This document shows, piece by piece, positions 24,709 through 33,612 of a DNA stretch of 64,000 nt (the first letter of the stretch is position 1; every line of letters starts with the position of its first letter). The notes beneath the pieces are model-generated. The model had not been told where the DNA came from. It did not search any database and was given only the letters and a program-made list of their open reading frames with translations. This DNA comes from CAVQGZ01 sp942491665 (GTDB lineage Bacteria > Actinomycetota > Actinomycetes > Jiangellales > Jiangellaceae). Location: contig CALOBR010000001.1 of the NCBI GenBank assembly GCA_942491665.1, positions 310,001 through 374,000 on the forward strand. The letters are read 5' to 3'. Both the position numbers and the translations under genes were made by a program.

Positions 24709-26175
24709 ATGGCCGCTGTGTCCGGTAGCCACGTCGACGTCCTGATCATCGGCGCAGGACTGTCAGGGATCGGTGCCGCCTGCCACCTTGCCCGACGGCG
24801 TCCGGGGACCAGCTACGCGATCCTGGAGGCACGCCCCACCCTGGGCGGCACGTGGGACCTCTTTCGCTACCCCGGGATTCGCTCGGACTCAGACATGTTC
24901 ACGATGGGCTACGCGTTCGAGCCATGGACAGACGCAGCGGCAGTAGCCGACGGCCCGTCAATTCTCGACTACCTGACGCGCACTGCTCGTCGTCATGGCG
25001 TCGACCGGGCGATCCGGTACCAGCACCGCGTCGTCCAGGCCGAGTGGTCGTCCCCGCAGGCACGGTGGACCGTGGTGGTCGACCGAACCGACACAGGCGA
25101 GCGCACCGAGATGACGTGCTCCTTCCTCTGGGTGTGCGCGGGCTACTACCGCTACGAGCAGGGGTACACGCCTGACTGGCCGGGGAGACAGAGCTTCTGC
25201 GGCGACGTCGTGCATCCGCAGCACTGGCCTGCCGACCTGGACGTCTCCGAACGGCGAGTCGTCGTCGTGGGCAGCGGTGCCACCGCTGTGACCCTGGTAC
25301 CGGCACTGTCTCGCACGGCCGCGCACGTGACGATGCTCCAGCGAACACCGTCATACGTCATGCCCGTACCGAGCGATGATGCACTCGCGCGAACCATGCT
25401 GGCCGCGCTACCCCCGAAGGCTGCCCACAGCGTCATGCGCTGGAAGAACGTGGTGGTCGGGCAGGGGACGTACACGCTGAGCCGACGTCGACCCGAGCTG
25501 GCCAGGCGGCTCATCCGACGAACGCAGCAGGCCTACCTTCCAGACGACTTCGACGCCGACACCCATCTGACGCCGCCGTACGACCCCTGGGACCAGCGGC
25601 TGTGCATGGTTCCCGACGCAGACCTGTTCAGGGCGGTCTCCTCGGGGCGGGCGTCGATCGTCACCGACACCATCGAGCGCTTCGAGCCCACGGGGGTCCG
25701 GCTGTTGTCCGGGCACGTGCTTGAGGCTGACGTGGTCGTCACGGCCACCGGCTTCACACTGAACGCGCTCGGTGGTGTGGAGCTGCTGGTCGACGGAGTC
25801 CCGATCGCGATGGGTGACACCGTCGCCTACCTGGGAGCCATGCTCAGTGACGTCCCGAACATGGCGTTCGTCGTCGGGTACACGAACGCAGCGTGGACGC
25901 TCAAGGCAGACCTGGTGAGCATCTTCGTGTGTCGGCTGCTTGCTCACATGGACAAGAAGGGCTACCGCGTGGTCACACCGCAGCCGCCCCCACCGCACGA
26001 GACGGTCCGCCGACCGATCATCGACGTCAGCTCCGGGTACGTGACGCGCAGCGTGTCGGAGCTGCCGAAGCAGGGCTCGAAGGCACCCTGGCGGCTCCAC
26101 CAGAACTACCCGTTGGACGTCGCCCTCTTCCGGTACCGACCCATCAGCGCGAGGGGCCTGCGGTTCTCGCAATGA
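24709..26175 (+). CDS. Flavin-containing / Baeyer-Villiger-type monooxygenase (EthA-like)
   Basis: An NADPH- and FAD-dependent monooxygenase of 488 residues. The FAD-binding GAGLSG is at 15-20, the NADPH-binding GSGATA at 188-193, and the Baeyer-Villiger fingerprint FCGDVVHPQHWP at 163-174. DVVVTATGF is the conserved motif near the end of the second Rossmann domain. Likely substrates are ketones or sulfides/thioamides, as in the EthA group; the specificity is not visible. The ATG at 24709 sits 6 nt after TACCGT (24697-24702), another leaderless-type start; an upstream GTG at 24667 is less likely. Confidence 0.85.
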   Translation: MAAVSGSHVDVLIIGAGLSGIGAACHLARRRPGTSYAILEARPTLGGTWDLFRYPGIRSDSDMFTMGYAFEPWTDAAAVADGPSILDYLTRTARRHGVDRAIRYQHRVVQAEWSSPQARWTVVVDRTDTGERTEMTCSFLWVCAGYYRYEQGYTPDWPGRQSFCGDVVHPQHWPADLDVSERRVVVVGSGATAVTLVPALSRTAAHVTMLQRTPSYVMPVPSDDALARTMLAALPPKAAHSVMRWKNVVVGQGTYTLSRRRPELARRLIRRTQQAYLPDDFDADTHLTPPYDPWDQRLCMVPDADLFRAVSSGRASIVTDTIERFEPTGVRLLSGHVLEADVVVTATGFTLNALGGVELLVDGVPIAMGDTVAYLGAMLSDVPNMAFVVGYTNAAWTLKADLVSIFVCRLLAHMDKKGYRVVTPQPPPPHETVRRPIIDVSSGYVTRSVSELPKQGSKAPWRLHQNYPLDVALFRYRPISARGLRFSQ

Positions 26176-26230
26176 GGCCAACCTGAGGTGAGTGTCAGGG
26201 TTCTGCAGGAGGTTCCCGCGGCTGGGGCGG

Positions 26231-26304
26231 TGGGGCGGGCGGGACTCGAACCCGCGACCAAGGGATTATGAGTCCCCAGCTCTAACCGGCTGAGCTACCG
26301 CCCC
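26231..26304 (-). tRNA. tRNA with CAU anticodon, probably tRNA-Ile2 (alternatively elongator tRNA-Met)
   Basis: A complete 74-nt cloverleaf on the minus strand. The 7-bp acceptor pairs GGGGCGG with CCGCCCC, the discriminator is A, the T arm is GCGGG-TTCGAGT-CCCGC, and the anticodon loop is CTCATAA. CCA is not encoded. The arm sequence ACTCATAAT followed by TTGGTCGC resembles E. coli ileX, in which the C of CAU is modified to lysidine to read AUA. On that resemblance I favour Ile2 over elongator Met. Confidence 0.9.
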
Positions 26305-26343
26305 GCGTGGGTCAGGTTACCTGCGCCCAGTCGAAGGACCGCC

Positions 26344-27036
26344 ATGACCGTCATCGCCCTGCAGCACGTCGCCGTCGAAGGACCCGGGCGCATCGCCGCT
26401 GCCCTCGACCAGGCGGGGCACGCGTGGCGAACAGTGCGACTGTTCAACGGGGAGGCGGTGCCGGTCGGTCCGTCGGGCATCGACGGGCTCGTCGTGATGG
26501 GCGGGCCGATGAGCGTCACCGACACCGACGCCTACCCGCACCTGATCAGCGAGCAGAACCTGATCGCCGACTGTCTTGACGCCCAGGTGCCGGTGCTCGG
26601 GGTCTGCCTAGGTAGCCAGCTGCTGGCGGCCACCCTCGGCGCCGACGTGCGTCCCGGGCTGCAGCTCGAGCTCGGCTGGCACGACGTGACGCTCACCGAG
26701 CACGGTCACGCCGACCCGGTGCTGGGGCGCCTCCCGTCACCGTTCGCGCCCCTGCACTGGCACGGCGACGTCTACGACCTGCCCCCCGGTGCGGTGCACC
26801 TGGCGTCGTCCGTGCTGACCCCGGTTCAGGCGTTCCGGTTCGAGCAGAGCGCCTACGGGCTGCTCTTTCACCTGGAAGCCAGCCACGACCAGGTGGCGGC
26901 CATGGCTACCCAGTTCGCTGGCGACGTCACGGCGGCTGGCGTCGAGGCTGGCGGCCTTGTCGACCCGCAGCACCCCACCCGCCTCGCACCCGCCGCTGAC
27001 GCGGCGCTGGACGCCTGGGTCGCCCTGCTGACCTAG
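26344..27036 (+). CDS. Class I glutamine amidotransferase domain protein (GuaA-like)
   Basis: A stand-alone triad amidotransferase of 230 residues. The nucleophile is Cys 88 in GVCLGSQLLA, with His 176 and Glu 178 in LLFHLEAS; GGPMSV forms the oxyanion region. Proteins of this type hydrolyse glutamine or gamma-glutamyl compounds, but the partner or acceptor is unknown. The ATG is preceded by GAAGGA. It lies 39 nt downstream of the minus-strand tRNA and converges on the acyl-ACP-reductase-like gene. Confidence 0.82.
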   Translation: MTVIALQHVAVEGPGRIAAALDQAGHAWRTVRLFNGEAVPVGPSGIDGLVVMGGPMSVTDTDAYPHLISEQNLIADCLDAQVPVLGVCLGSQLLAATLGADVRPGLQLELGWHDVTLTEHGHADPVLGRLPSPFAPLHWHGDVYDLPPGAVHLASSVLTPVQAFRFEQSAYGLLFHLEASHDQVAAMATQFAGDVTAAGVEAGGLVDPQHPTRLAPAADAALDAWVALLT

Positions 27037-27043
27037 TACCCCG

Positions 27044-29110
27044 TCAGACTGCCGCAGCCGCCATCTCCTCGCGGCGCTGCAGCGCCAGCTCGCGGATGCG
27101 GGCGATGTCGTCATCGGTGTAGACGCCGTTGACGCCGGCGATCGCGGCCAGCCTCATGCCGTGCCTGAGCCCCAACCGGTAGATCTCCTTGACCTTCTCC
27201 CACTCGATGTTGCGGCCGATGGTGAAGGTCTCGAAGCGGCCCTCCAGCGCCAGCACCACGGTCTCGGCAAGGCAGGCGTAGGCGACGCCGGGTGGCAGCC
27301 CGATGTTGGGCATCTCGACATCACCAGGCAGCTCGATCTCACCAGACTCGATCACCAGCACGTCAGGCCGCTTGGCGACGTCCTCGGCCGACAGGTCGAG
27401 CGGTCGTGCAACGTCGGTGATCACACAACCAGGCTTCACGTCCATGATGTCCAGCACCTTCTTGCCGGCGCCGGAGGTGGCCGTGACGATCATGTCCATG
27501 TCGGGCAGGAACTCCCCCGGCGTCGCAGCGACGTGGACGGTGGCTCGGGGGTTGTCCTGCTCGATGTCACCCTTGAGCGCCAGCAGCTTGGCGGTCTCCG
27601 GCGAGATCAGGTAGAGGTCGTCGCTGGCCAGTGCGAGTAGTCGGGCGCACACCGATCCGATGGCTCCGGTGGCCCCCACCACCATCGCCTTGCCCGAGAT
27701 GCGGCCGTGCTCGTCCAGCTCGGACAGTCCCAGACGCTCCAGCGCTTCGTGAGCTGCCCAGAGCGCACCCGACGCGCTGTAGCTGTTGCCAGTGGTGATG
27801 GGCAGTGGCGCCTGCTTGGCCACGGTGACGCCGGCGTCGCCGACGACCTTGGTGAACGCACCGAGGCCCATCACCTGGGCACCGAGCTTCTTCGCCTGGT
27901 CGGCGGCCGCCAGAAGGCGCGCGTAGGTGAACTCGGGGCTGTGTGCGAGGAGCTCCTTGGGTGTGCCACCAACCGTGATGAGCCATCCCTCTGCCTCGTC
28001 ACCGGTCGGTGACTGGACGCCGGTGATGGGCCCGTACATCATCGGCGGGGCATAGGCCATGACCTTCTCGACACCGTCCATCACGACGTCCGGGGAGTAC
28101 TTCTCGATCGTGCGCAGCGGTTCGATCTTGGTGAAGTAGCTCTGTGACAGCGGGTGGATGACGAAGGCGAACCTGCTGCGTCGACGGTGTCCGTTCGGGT
28201 ACAGCAAGCGCGGCGTCAGGCCGGCGGAGACAACCATGTCGAGCAGGTCGTCGTTCGTCAGGCGTCCCAACGGGCTGGATGAGGCGGCCAGCATCATCGC
28301 CTCCAGCACCGCGGCGTTGATGGTGACGTCGAACGGCTGCGGCGTGGAGTCAAGAACCATGTCGACGTCCTTGGCGGCCAGCTCGGCAAGTCGGTCGTCG
28401 GAGATCGACGGGCTGATGACGGTCTTGCCGCGCAGGTCGTCGATACCGAACGCCTCGAGCTCCTCGAAGGTCGCGACGATGATGTGCGAGGCGTCGACCG
28501 CGCGCCTGGTCAGGGCTGAGCTGACGCCACGACCGGGGGCCTTCAGCCGGGACTTGGCAGAGCTTGGGATGCGGTCCAGCGGCCACGTGGCAGCATCGGC
28601 GAGCATCCCCAGCACCGGGCCTGAGGCGACACGCTTGGGAAGGTCGAGGCGGAGCAGGGGGTCGGCGAAGTCGAAGTTCTCCGTGTACTCCCGCAGGATG
28701 CGGACCGTACCGGCGTGGTTGGGGCCACCGAGGACGACGACTCGGGCGTTGGTGAAGAAGCCCGGCATCGAGGTGTTGACGTGCCGGACGGACCACTCCT
28801 GCAGCACGTCGCTGAGTGCCTGCCCGTCGGTGACGGGAACCGCCCGGGTGGCCTGCTTGACGGTCTCGACGTCGGCGAGGTCACCGTCGTAGAGACCGCT
28901 GGCCCGTGCTTCACGGATGCCGGTGACCGCGATCACGTCGGCGGCGTCGGCCCAGGTGCGCACGAGCTCCCGCGCGGCAGCGACGTCACCGTTCGTGCCG
29001 ATCCGGCGCAGGTGCAGGTCGCGCTCCAGGAAGGTGACCTGAACGTCGTAGTCCCGATCCGAGCTGGCCAGGCTCACGTTGACGATCAGGGCTGGCTGGT
29101 CCTTGCTCAT
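27044..29110 (-). CDS. Fusion protein with C-terminal acyl-ACP reductase (AAR)-like domain
   Basis: A 688-residue protein. From about residue 315 it follows cyanobacterial acyl-ACP reductase: FAFVIHPLSQ near that point, LGAFTKVVGDAGV, TTGNSYSASGA, the NADPH loop VVGATGAIGS (479-485 Gly core) and the nucleophile region YACLAETVVLALEG, with Cys 613 at the position of the AAR catalytic Cys. The first 300 residues are not recognised. It may reduce a fatty acyl thioester to an aldehyde. The ATG 29110 has GAAGGAG 6 nt upstream; the open frame begins 10 codons earlier. It lies 33 nt after an SDR gene, so probably in one operon. Confidence 0.68.
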   Translation of the reverse strand: MSKDQPALIVNVSLASSDRDYDVQVTFLERDLHLRRIGTNGDVAAARELVRTWADAADVIAVTGIREARASGLYDGDLADVETVKQATRAVPVTDGQALSDVLQEWSVRHVNTSMPGFFTNARVVVLGGPNHAGTVRILREYTENFDFADPLLRLDLPKRVASGPVLGMLADAATWPLDRIPSSAKSRLKAPGRGVSSALTRRAVDASHIIVATFEELEAFGIDDLRGKTVISPSISDDRLAELAAKDVDMVLDSTPQPFDVTINAAVLEAMMLAASSSPLGRLTNDDLLDMVVSAGLTPRLLYPNGHRRRSRFAFVIHPLSQSYFTKIEPLRTIEKYSPDVVMDGVEKVMAYAPPMMYGPITGVQSPTGDEAEGWLITVGGTPKELLAHSPEFTYARLLAAADQAKKLGAQVMGLGAFTKVVGDAGVTVAKQAPLPITTGNSYSASGALWAAHEALERLGLSELDEHGRISGKAMVVGATGAIGSVCARLLALASDDLYLISPETAKLLALKGDIEQDNPRATVHVAATPGEFLPDMDMIVTATSGAGKKVLDIMDVKPGCVITDVARPLDLSAEDVAKRPDVLVIESGEIELPGDVEMPNIGLPPGVAYACLAETVVLALEGRFETFTIGRNIEWEKVKEIYRLGLRHGMRLAAIAGVNGVYTDDDIARIRELALQRREEMAAAAV

Positions 29111-29143
29111 TGTCGGCTCCTTCAGCCTTGGTTGATCCACAAG

Positions 29144-30235
29144 TCAGGTCATCGCTGCGGAGCCGTGCTCCGGGTGCGAGACCATGTAGTCCAGTAGTTG
29201 TTCTGCGTAGTCGGCGAACCGGGGACACTCGACGCCGGTGCCCGCCAGCTCGCGTACAGCGTTCGTCGTCGAGTACGTGGTCTGAGCCGCTAGGTAGTCC
29301 AGGGCCTCGGCCGGCAGCCCCAACACCTTCTCCAACCCCGGGACGTGTGCGATGACGGCACGAGTCAGCCCCAGCGGCAGGGGCACCTTGATCGGCTTGC
29401 GACCCAGGTAGTCCGCCAGGATCTGGACGACCTCGCCGGTTGTCGGCGGGTCGGGATCGGTCAGCGCGTACGTGTGGCCGATCGAGGCGTCCATCGCCGA
29501 GAGCACGTCCATGGCCTCGATGACGTAGTCACGCGGCACCAGCCCGGCACGGACGACGTCGAAGTCGCCCACCCCGGGGATCAGGGCGATGCCGGGGATC
29601 CGGCTCATGTAGGTCGCGTACATGTACGGGCCGTCGTACTTCTGGGTCTCGCCCGTGCGCGAGTCACCGACGACGATCCCAGGCCGGTAGATGGTGGCCG
29701 GAAGACCGGCCTTGATGGATCGGCGGACGAGAACCTCCGCCTCGAACTTGGTCGACTCGTAGTGGTTGAGAAAGCCCTGACCCAGGTCGATGTCGTCCTC
29801 GGGGAACTCCCCGGCGTAGTCGCCGCTGACGTAGCAGGTGCTCACATACTGCAGCCGCTGGAAGTGCTGCTGGGCTCGGCAGAGCTCCAGGACGTGTTCC
29901 GTGCCGTCGACGTTCACGCGGCGGGCCAGCGACTCGGGCACAGCGAGGTCATACACCGCGGCCAGATGCCACACCTCGGTGAGGTCGGCCAACCTGGCCC
30001 GGTCTCGGCTGTCTACCCCTAGGCCTGGGATCGTGATGTCACCTTCCACCAGCGACATCCGCCCGGCTGTGTGCGGGTGGGCGGCCTCGATCTCTGCCAT
30101 GCGCTCGGTGGCCAGCCCGAGCCAGCGTTCCTGCACGAGACAGACTGCCTCGTCGCCCTCCCGCCGAGCGAGAATCCGGGGCAGCAGCGCCGAGCCGAGG
30201 AAACCCGGGAATCCCGTCATCAGCACAACACTCAC
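29144..30235 (-). CDS. Extended SDR, fatty acyl-CoA reductase (male-sterility)-like
   Basis: A 363-residue NAD(P)-binding protein. TGFPGFLGS near the N-terminus is the TGxxGxxG loop, and NHYESTKFEAE carries the YxxxK active site. VEGDITIPGLG, VWHLAAVYDL, VNVDGTEHVLELC and YVSTCYVSGDYAG are typical of the NAD_binding_4 / thioester-reductase group. GTG 30235 has GGGAGG 8 nt upstream and directly precedes the Rossmann fold; a longer open frame upstream is not family-like. It is the first gene of a two-gene unit with the AAR-like fusion, which suggests lipid aldehyde or alcohol metabolism. Confidence 0.72.
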   Translation of the reverse strand: MSVVLMTGFPGFLGSALLPRILARREGDEAVCLVQERWLGLATERMAEIEAAHPHTAGRMSLVEGDITIPGLGVDSRDRARLADLTEVWHLAAVYDLAVPESLARRVNVDGTEHVLELCRAQQHFQRLQYVSTCYVSGDYAGEFPEDDIDLGQGFLNHYESTKFEAEVLVRRSIKAGLPATIYRPGIVVGDSRTGETQKYDGPYMYATYMSRIPGIALIPGVGDFDVVRAGLVPRDYVIEAMDVLSAMDASIGHTYALTDPDPPTTGEVVQILADYLGRKPIKVPLPLGLTRAVIAHVPGLEKVLGLPAEALDYLAAQTTYSTTNAVRELAGTGVECPRFADYAEQLLDYMVSHPEHGSAAMT

Positions 30236-30501
30236 AGCAAGCCTCCCGCTCCAAGCACGATCACCACCGGCCACACTAGTAGTCGAACCGGCACGATCGG
30301 CACAGAGTGACTGGTCCCCCTCCCGCCAGCACCAGTCGACCCGGCTCACTCATTACATCGCCGCCCGCGGCACGTTCGGGCCCCGGGAAGACAACCTGCC
30401 CGCCGCGAGAGCCGTACGCATTGATGTGCCGTGGGCTCTCGCCAGCCGCTGGTGGGGCTCGCTACGGTTCGGTCACGGCATGACCAACCTGAGGGGGACG
30501 C
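30236..30501. other. Intergenic region between divergent SDR and NhaC genes
   Basis: 266 bp that should hold two divergent promoters. GGGAGG for the SDR start and GAGGGGG for the NhaC start mark its ends. I see no convincing extra gene, strong hairpin or repeat in it. Confidence 0.5.
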
Positions 30502-32046
30502 ATGGACGCCAAGACCTCCCCGGCGCGGACTCCGCGCAAACCGTCGCTGGGCGACGCTGTCATCCCGCTGGTGTTTCTCGTACTCTCGCTCGTCCTTGCC
30601 ATCTGGATCTACGGGGACGAAGCGATTCTCGGGCCCGTGCAAGTCGCCCTGTTCCTCTCCGCGGCCGTGGCCGCGCAGGTCGGCTACAAGAACGGTCACA
30701 CCGTCGCCGACATGTCCAAGGCAGCAGTGGACAGTGTCGCGTCGGCGATGGGCGCCATCTTCATCCTGATGACCGTCGGCGCCCTCATCGGCACGTGGAA
30801 CATGTCCGGGACGATCGCCACGATGACCGACTGGGGCATCCGGGTACTCAGCCCCGACTTCTTCTTCGTCACCGCAGCCATCATCTGCGCGGTCGTGGCC
30901 CTCGGCATCGGCAGCTCATGGACGGTGATGGGCACCCTGGGGGTCGCCCTCGTGGCGATCGCTGAGGCGCTCGGGCTGAACCCGGCGCTCGCGGCGGGAG
31001 CGGTGATCTCCGGCGCCTACTTCGGCGACAAGATGTCGCCGCTGTCAGAGACGACCAATCTCGCGGCTGCAGTCGCGGGCACCGACCTCTACAAGCACAT
31101 TCGGTCCATGATGGCCACGACGATCCCCTCGATCGTCATGGCGCTCGCTGTCTACCTGGTCCTGGGGCTGCAGGCCAAGCCCGAGGGCGCCATCGCCGTC
31201 GAGACCGGGCTGGAGACGATCGAGGAGAACTTCTCCATCGGGGTACTGCCGCTGGTGCCTTTGGTGGTCGTCATCGTCCTCGCCGTGCGCAAGGTGCCAC
31301 CGACGTTGGCGATTCTCGCTGGGGCCCTGACCGGGGGCCTGGTCGCCATCCTTCTGCAGCCCGACGTCGTGCGCGGCTTCGTTGCCGACGACTCGCTGCC
31401 GACGCCGGTCGTCATGCTCAAGGGCGTCTGGGATGCGATGGCCACCGGCTTCGTCGCCGACACCGGCGCGCCGGGGCTCGACGACCTCCTCTCTGGTGGC
31501 GGCATGGAGAGCATGCTCGTCACCATCTGGCTGATCATCACCGCCCTCGGCTTCGGTGGGATCATGAACCACTGCGGTTTCCTCGCCAAGCTCATCGAGC
31601 CGCTGCGTCGCCGAGCGAAGTCCGACCGTGGCGTGATGGCCGCCACGGGCACGACCGCCATCGGCATCAACGTCGTCGCCGCCGATCAGTACCTCGCGAT
31701 CGTGCTGACCGGCAACGTGTACAAGCAGGAGTTCGCCGACCGTGGGATCGCGCCGCAGACGCTGTCCCGGCAGGTCGAGGACACCGCCACCGTGACGTCT
31801 CCGCTGATCCCGTGGAACAGCTGCGGGGCCTACGCAGCCGGCGTCCTCGGGGTGGCGACGTTCGCATACGCGCCCTTCGCCTTCTTCAACCTCATCAACC
31901 CGGTCCTGTCATTCGTGTACGCGGCGCTCGGCCGGCAGATCAAGCGCGTACCGCTCCATTCCTCCGCGGCGCAGTCCCCGCACGATGCGCAGTTCTACGG
32001 TGTGAGCGGCCAGCACGCTGACGAGCCTCCCGAGGACGGCCAGTAG
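30502..32046 (+). CDS. nhaC: NhaC-family Na+/H+ antiporter
   Basis: An integral membrane antiporter of 514 residues with about 11-12 hydrophobic segments. GSSWTVMGTLGVALVAIA, GAVISGAYFGDKMSPLSETTN and DTATVTSPLIPWNSCGAYAA are NhaC signatures containing the conserved polar membrane residues. It exchanges sodium (or an organic cation/anion pair in some relatives such as malate/lactate exchangers) for protons. A long hydrophilic tail follows the last membrane segment. The ATG has a GAGGGGG site 7 nt upstream. It is monocistronic and convergent with xylB. Confidence 0.88.
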   Translation: MDAKTSPARTPRKPSLGDAVIPLVFLVLSLVLAIWIYGDEAILGPVQVALFLSAAVAAQVGYKNGHTVADMSKAAVDSVASAMGAIFILMTVGALIGTWNMSGTIATMTDWGIRVLSPDFFFVTAAIICAVVALGIGSSWTVMGTLGVALVAIAEALGLNPALAAGAVISGAYFGDKMSPLSETTNLAAAVAGTDLYKHIRSMMATTIPSIVMALAVYLVLGLQAKPEGAIAVETGLETIEENFSIGVLPLVPLVVVIVLAVRKVPPTLAILAGALTGGLVAILLQPDVVRGFVADDSLPTPVVMLKGVWDAMATGFVADTGAPGLDDLLSGGGMESMLVTIWLIITALGFGGIMNHCGFLAKLIEPLRRRAKSDRGVMAATGTTAIGINVVAADQYLAIVLTGNVYKQEFADRGIAPQTLSRQVEDTATVTSPLIPWNSCGAYAAGVLGVATFAYAPFAFFNLINPVLSFVYAALGRQIKRVPLHSSAAQSPHDAQFYGVSGQHADEPPEDGQ

Positions 32047-32106
32047 CTGGGTCTCGATCCGGTTGAGCCAGCTCACCTCACACGGCAGACGTTGGCAGCC
32101 GCGGCA

Positions 32107-33606
32107 CTAGCCGTCGAGCCGTCCGAAGACCGGCTGCAGCGCGGGGTACAGCGACCGGTAGCTCGCATACCCCCCGGAGTAGGCATCAGCATCAGCCGGC
32201 TCGGTGCGCTCGCCGGTGCGCACGAGCGCCACCTCGGCCTCGGTGACCGAGCGGAACCATCCGGCGCCCACCGCGGCCAGCACGGCTGCGCCGAAGGCAG
32301 CGCCTTCGGCCGTCCCCACCGTGACAACCGGCACGTCGAGCACGTCGGCGACCACCTGGCGCCACAACGGGCTCTTGGTGCCCCCGCCGGAGGCCCGGAA
32401 CTCCCCCGGCATGCCGACTCCGGCGTCGCGCATGAGCTCGAGCCCGTCGCGCAGCCCGAAAGCGACTCCTTCGAGCACTGCGCGCGTCAGATGCGCCCGG
32501 GTATGCCGGACGGTGAGCCCTACGAAGGCCCCGCGGGCCTGGGGGTCGGGGTGCGGTGTCCGTTCGCCGGTGAGGTAGGGCAAGAAGCGCAGACCGTCGG
32601 CGCCGGGGGCGACCGGCCCGGCCTCGGCGACGAGCGCGCCGAAGTCGACGTCGGGCGCGAGCGTGTCGCGGTACCAGCGCAGCGACCCGGCGGCCGAGAG
32701 CATCACGCCCATCACGTGCCAGGTGTCGGGAACCGCGTGGCAGAAGGAGTGGACGCGGCCCTCGGGCTCGACCACCGGCCGGGAAGTCGGTACGAACACA
32801 ACCCCGGACGTGCCCAACGACAAGGCGCCGACGTCGTCGCGCACGGCACCCACGCCCACGGCGTTGGCCGCCTGGTCGCCACCTCCGGCGACCACCGGCG
32901 TCCCGACCGCCAGCCCGGTGAGCGCCGCCGCGCCCGCGGAGACGACGCCGGAGAGTTCAGGCCCCTCCAACAACTCGGGCAGCAGCCCCGGCTCGAGGTC
33001 GAGTGCGGCCAGCACGTCGCTCGACCAGTGCCGGTGCGCGACGTCGAGCAGCAGCGTTCCCGAGGCGTCCGCGACGTCGGTGGCGATTGCGCCGGTCAGC
33101 CGGTAGCGGATGTAGTCCTTGGGCAGCATCACGTGGGCGACCCTGGCCCAGGCGTCCGGCTCGTGCCGACGCACCCACAGCATCTTCGGTGCGGTGAACC
33201 CAGTGAGCGCATCGTTGCCGGTGAGCTCGATCAGCCGCGCTGCCCCGACCCGGTCGCGGATCTCGTCGCACTCCCCCGCGGTGCGCTGGTCGTTCCAGAG
33301 CAGGGCTGGCCGCACGACGTCGCCGGCAGCGTCGAGCAGCACGGAGCCGTGCATCTGCCCGGTCAGCCCGACCGACGTGACGGCCGAGCCGTCCGCACCC
33401 GCCTCGATGAGCGCCGCAGCGATGGCCTGCTGCGTCGCCGTCCACCACAGGTGCGGGCTCTGCTCCGACCAGCCGGGGTGCGGCGCCTCGAAGCCGTACT
33501 CACCGACACCGACCCCCGCTACCGTCCCGTCCGCGCGGACGAGGACGGCCTTGGTAGCGGTGGTCGAGGAGTCGATACCGAGGACGTAGCCGTCCAGGCC
33601 GACCAC
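32107..33606 (-). CDS. xylB: Xylulokinase
   Basis: Phosphorylates D-xylulose with ATP. A FGGY-family kinase of 499 residues: GIDSSTTATKAVL is the phosphate-1 loop, GLTGQMHGSVLLD and LLWNDQRT match xylulokinase, and GGGDQAANAVG and ASGGGTKSPLWRQ are the C-terminal FGGY motifs. The GTG start is 6 nt after the xylA stop, and its ribosome site would lie in the xylA tail, so the two genes are co-expressed and turn xylose into xylulose 5-phosphate. Confidence 0.93.
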   Translation of the reverse strand: MVGLDGYVLGIDSSTTATKAVLVRADGTVAGVGVGEYGFEAPHPGWSEQSPHLWWTATQQAIAAALIEAGADGSAVTSVGLTGQMHGSVLLDAAGDVVRPALLWNDQRTAGECDEIRDRVGAARLIELTGNDALTGFTAPKMLWVRRHEPDAWARVAHVMLPKDYIRYRLTGAIATDVADASGTLLLDVAHRHWSSDVLAALDLEPGLLPELLEGPELSGVVSAGAAALTGLAVGTPVVAGGGDQAANAVGVGAVRDDVGALSLGTSGVVFVPTSRPVVEPEGRVHSFCHAVPDTWHVMGVMLSAAGSLRWYRDTLAPDVDFGALVAEAGPVAPGADGLRFLPYLTGERTPHPDPQARGAFVGLTVRHTRAHLTRAVLEGVAFGLRDGLELMRDAGVGMPGEFRASGGGTKSPLWRQVVADVLDVPVVTVGTAEGAAFGAAVLAAVGAGWFRSVTEAEVALVRTGERTEPADADAYSGGYASYRSLYPALQPVFGRLDG

Positions 33607-33612
33607 CCGGGC

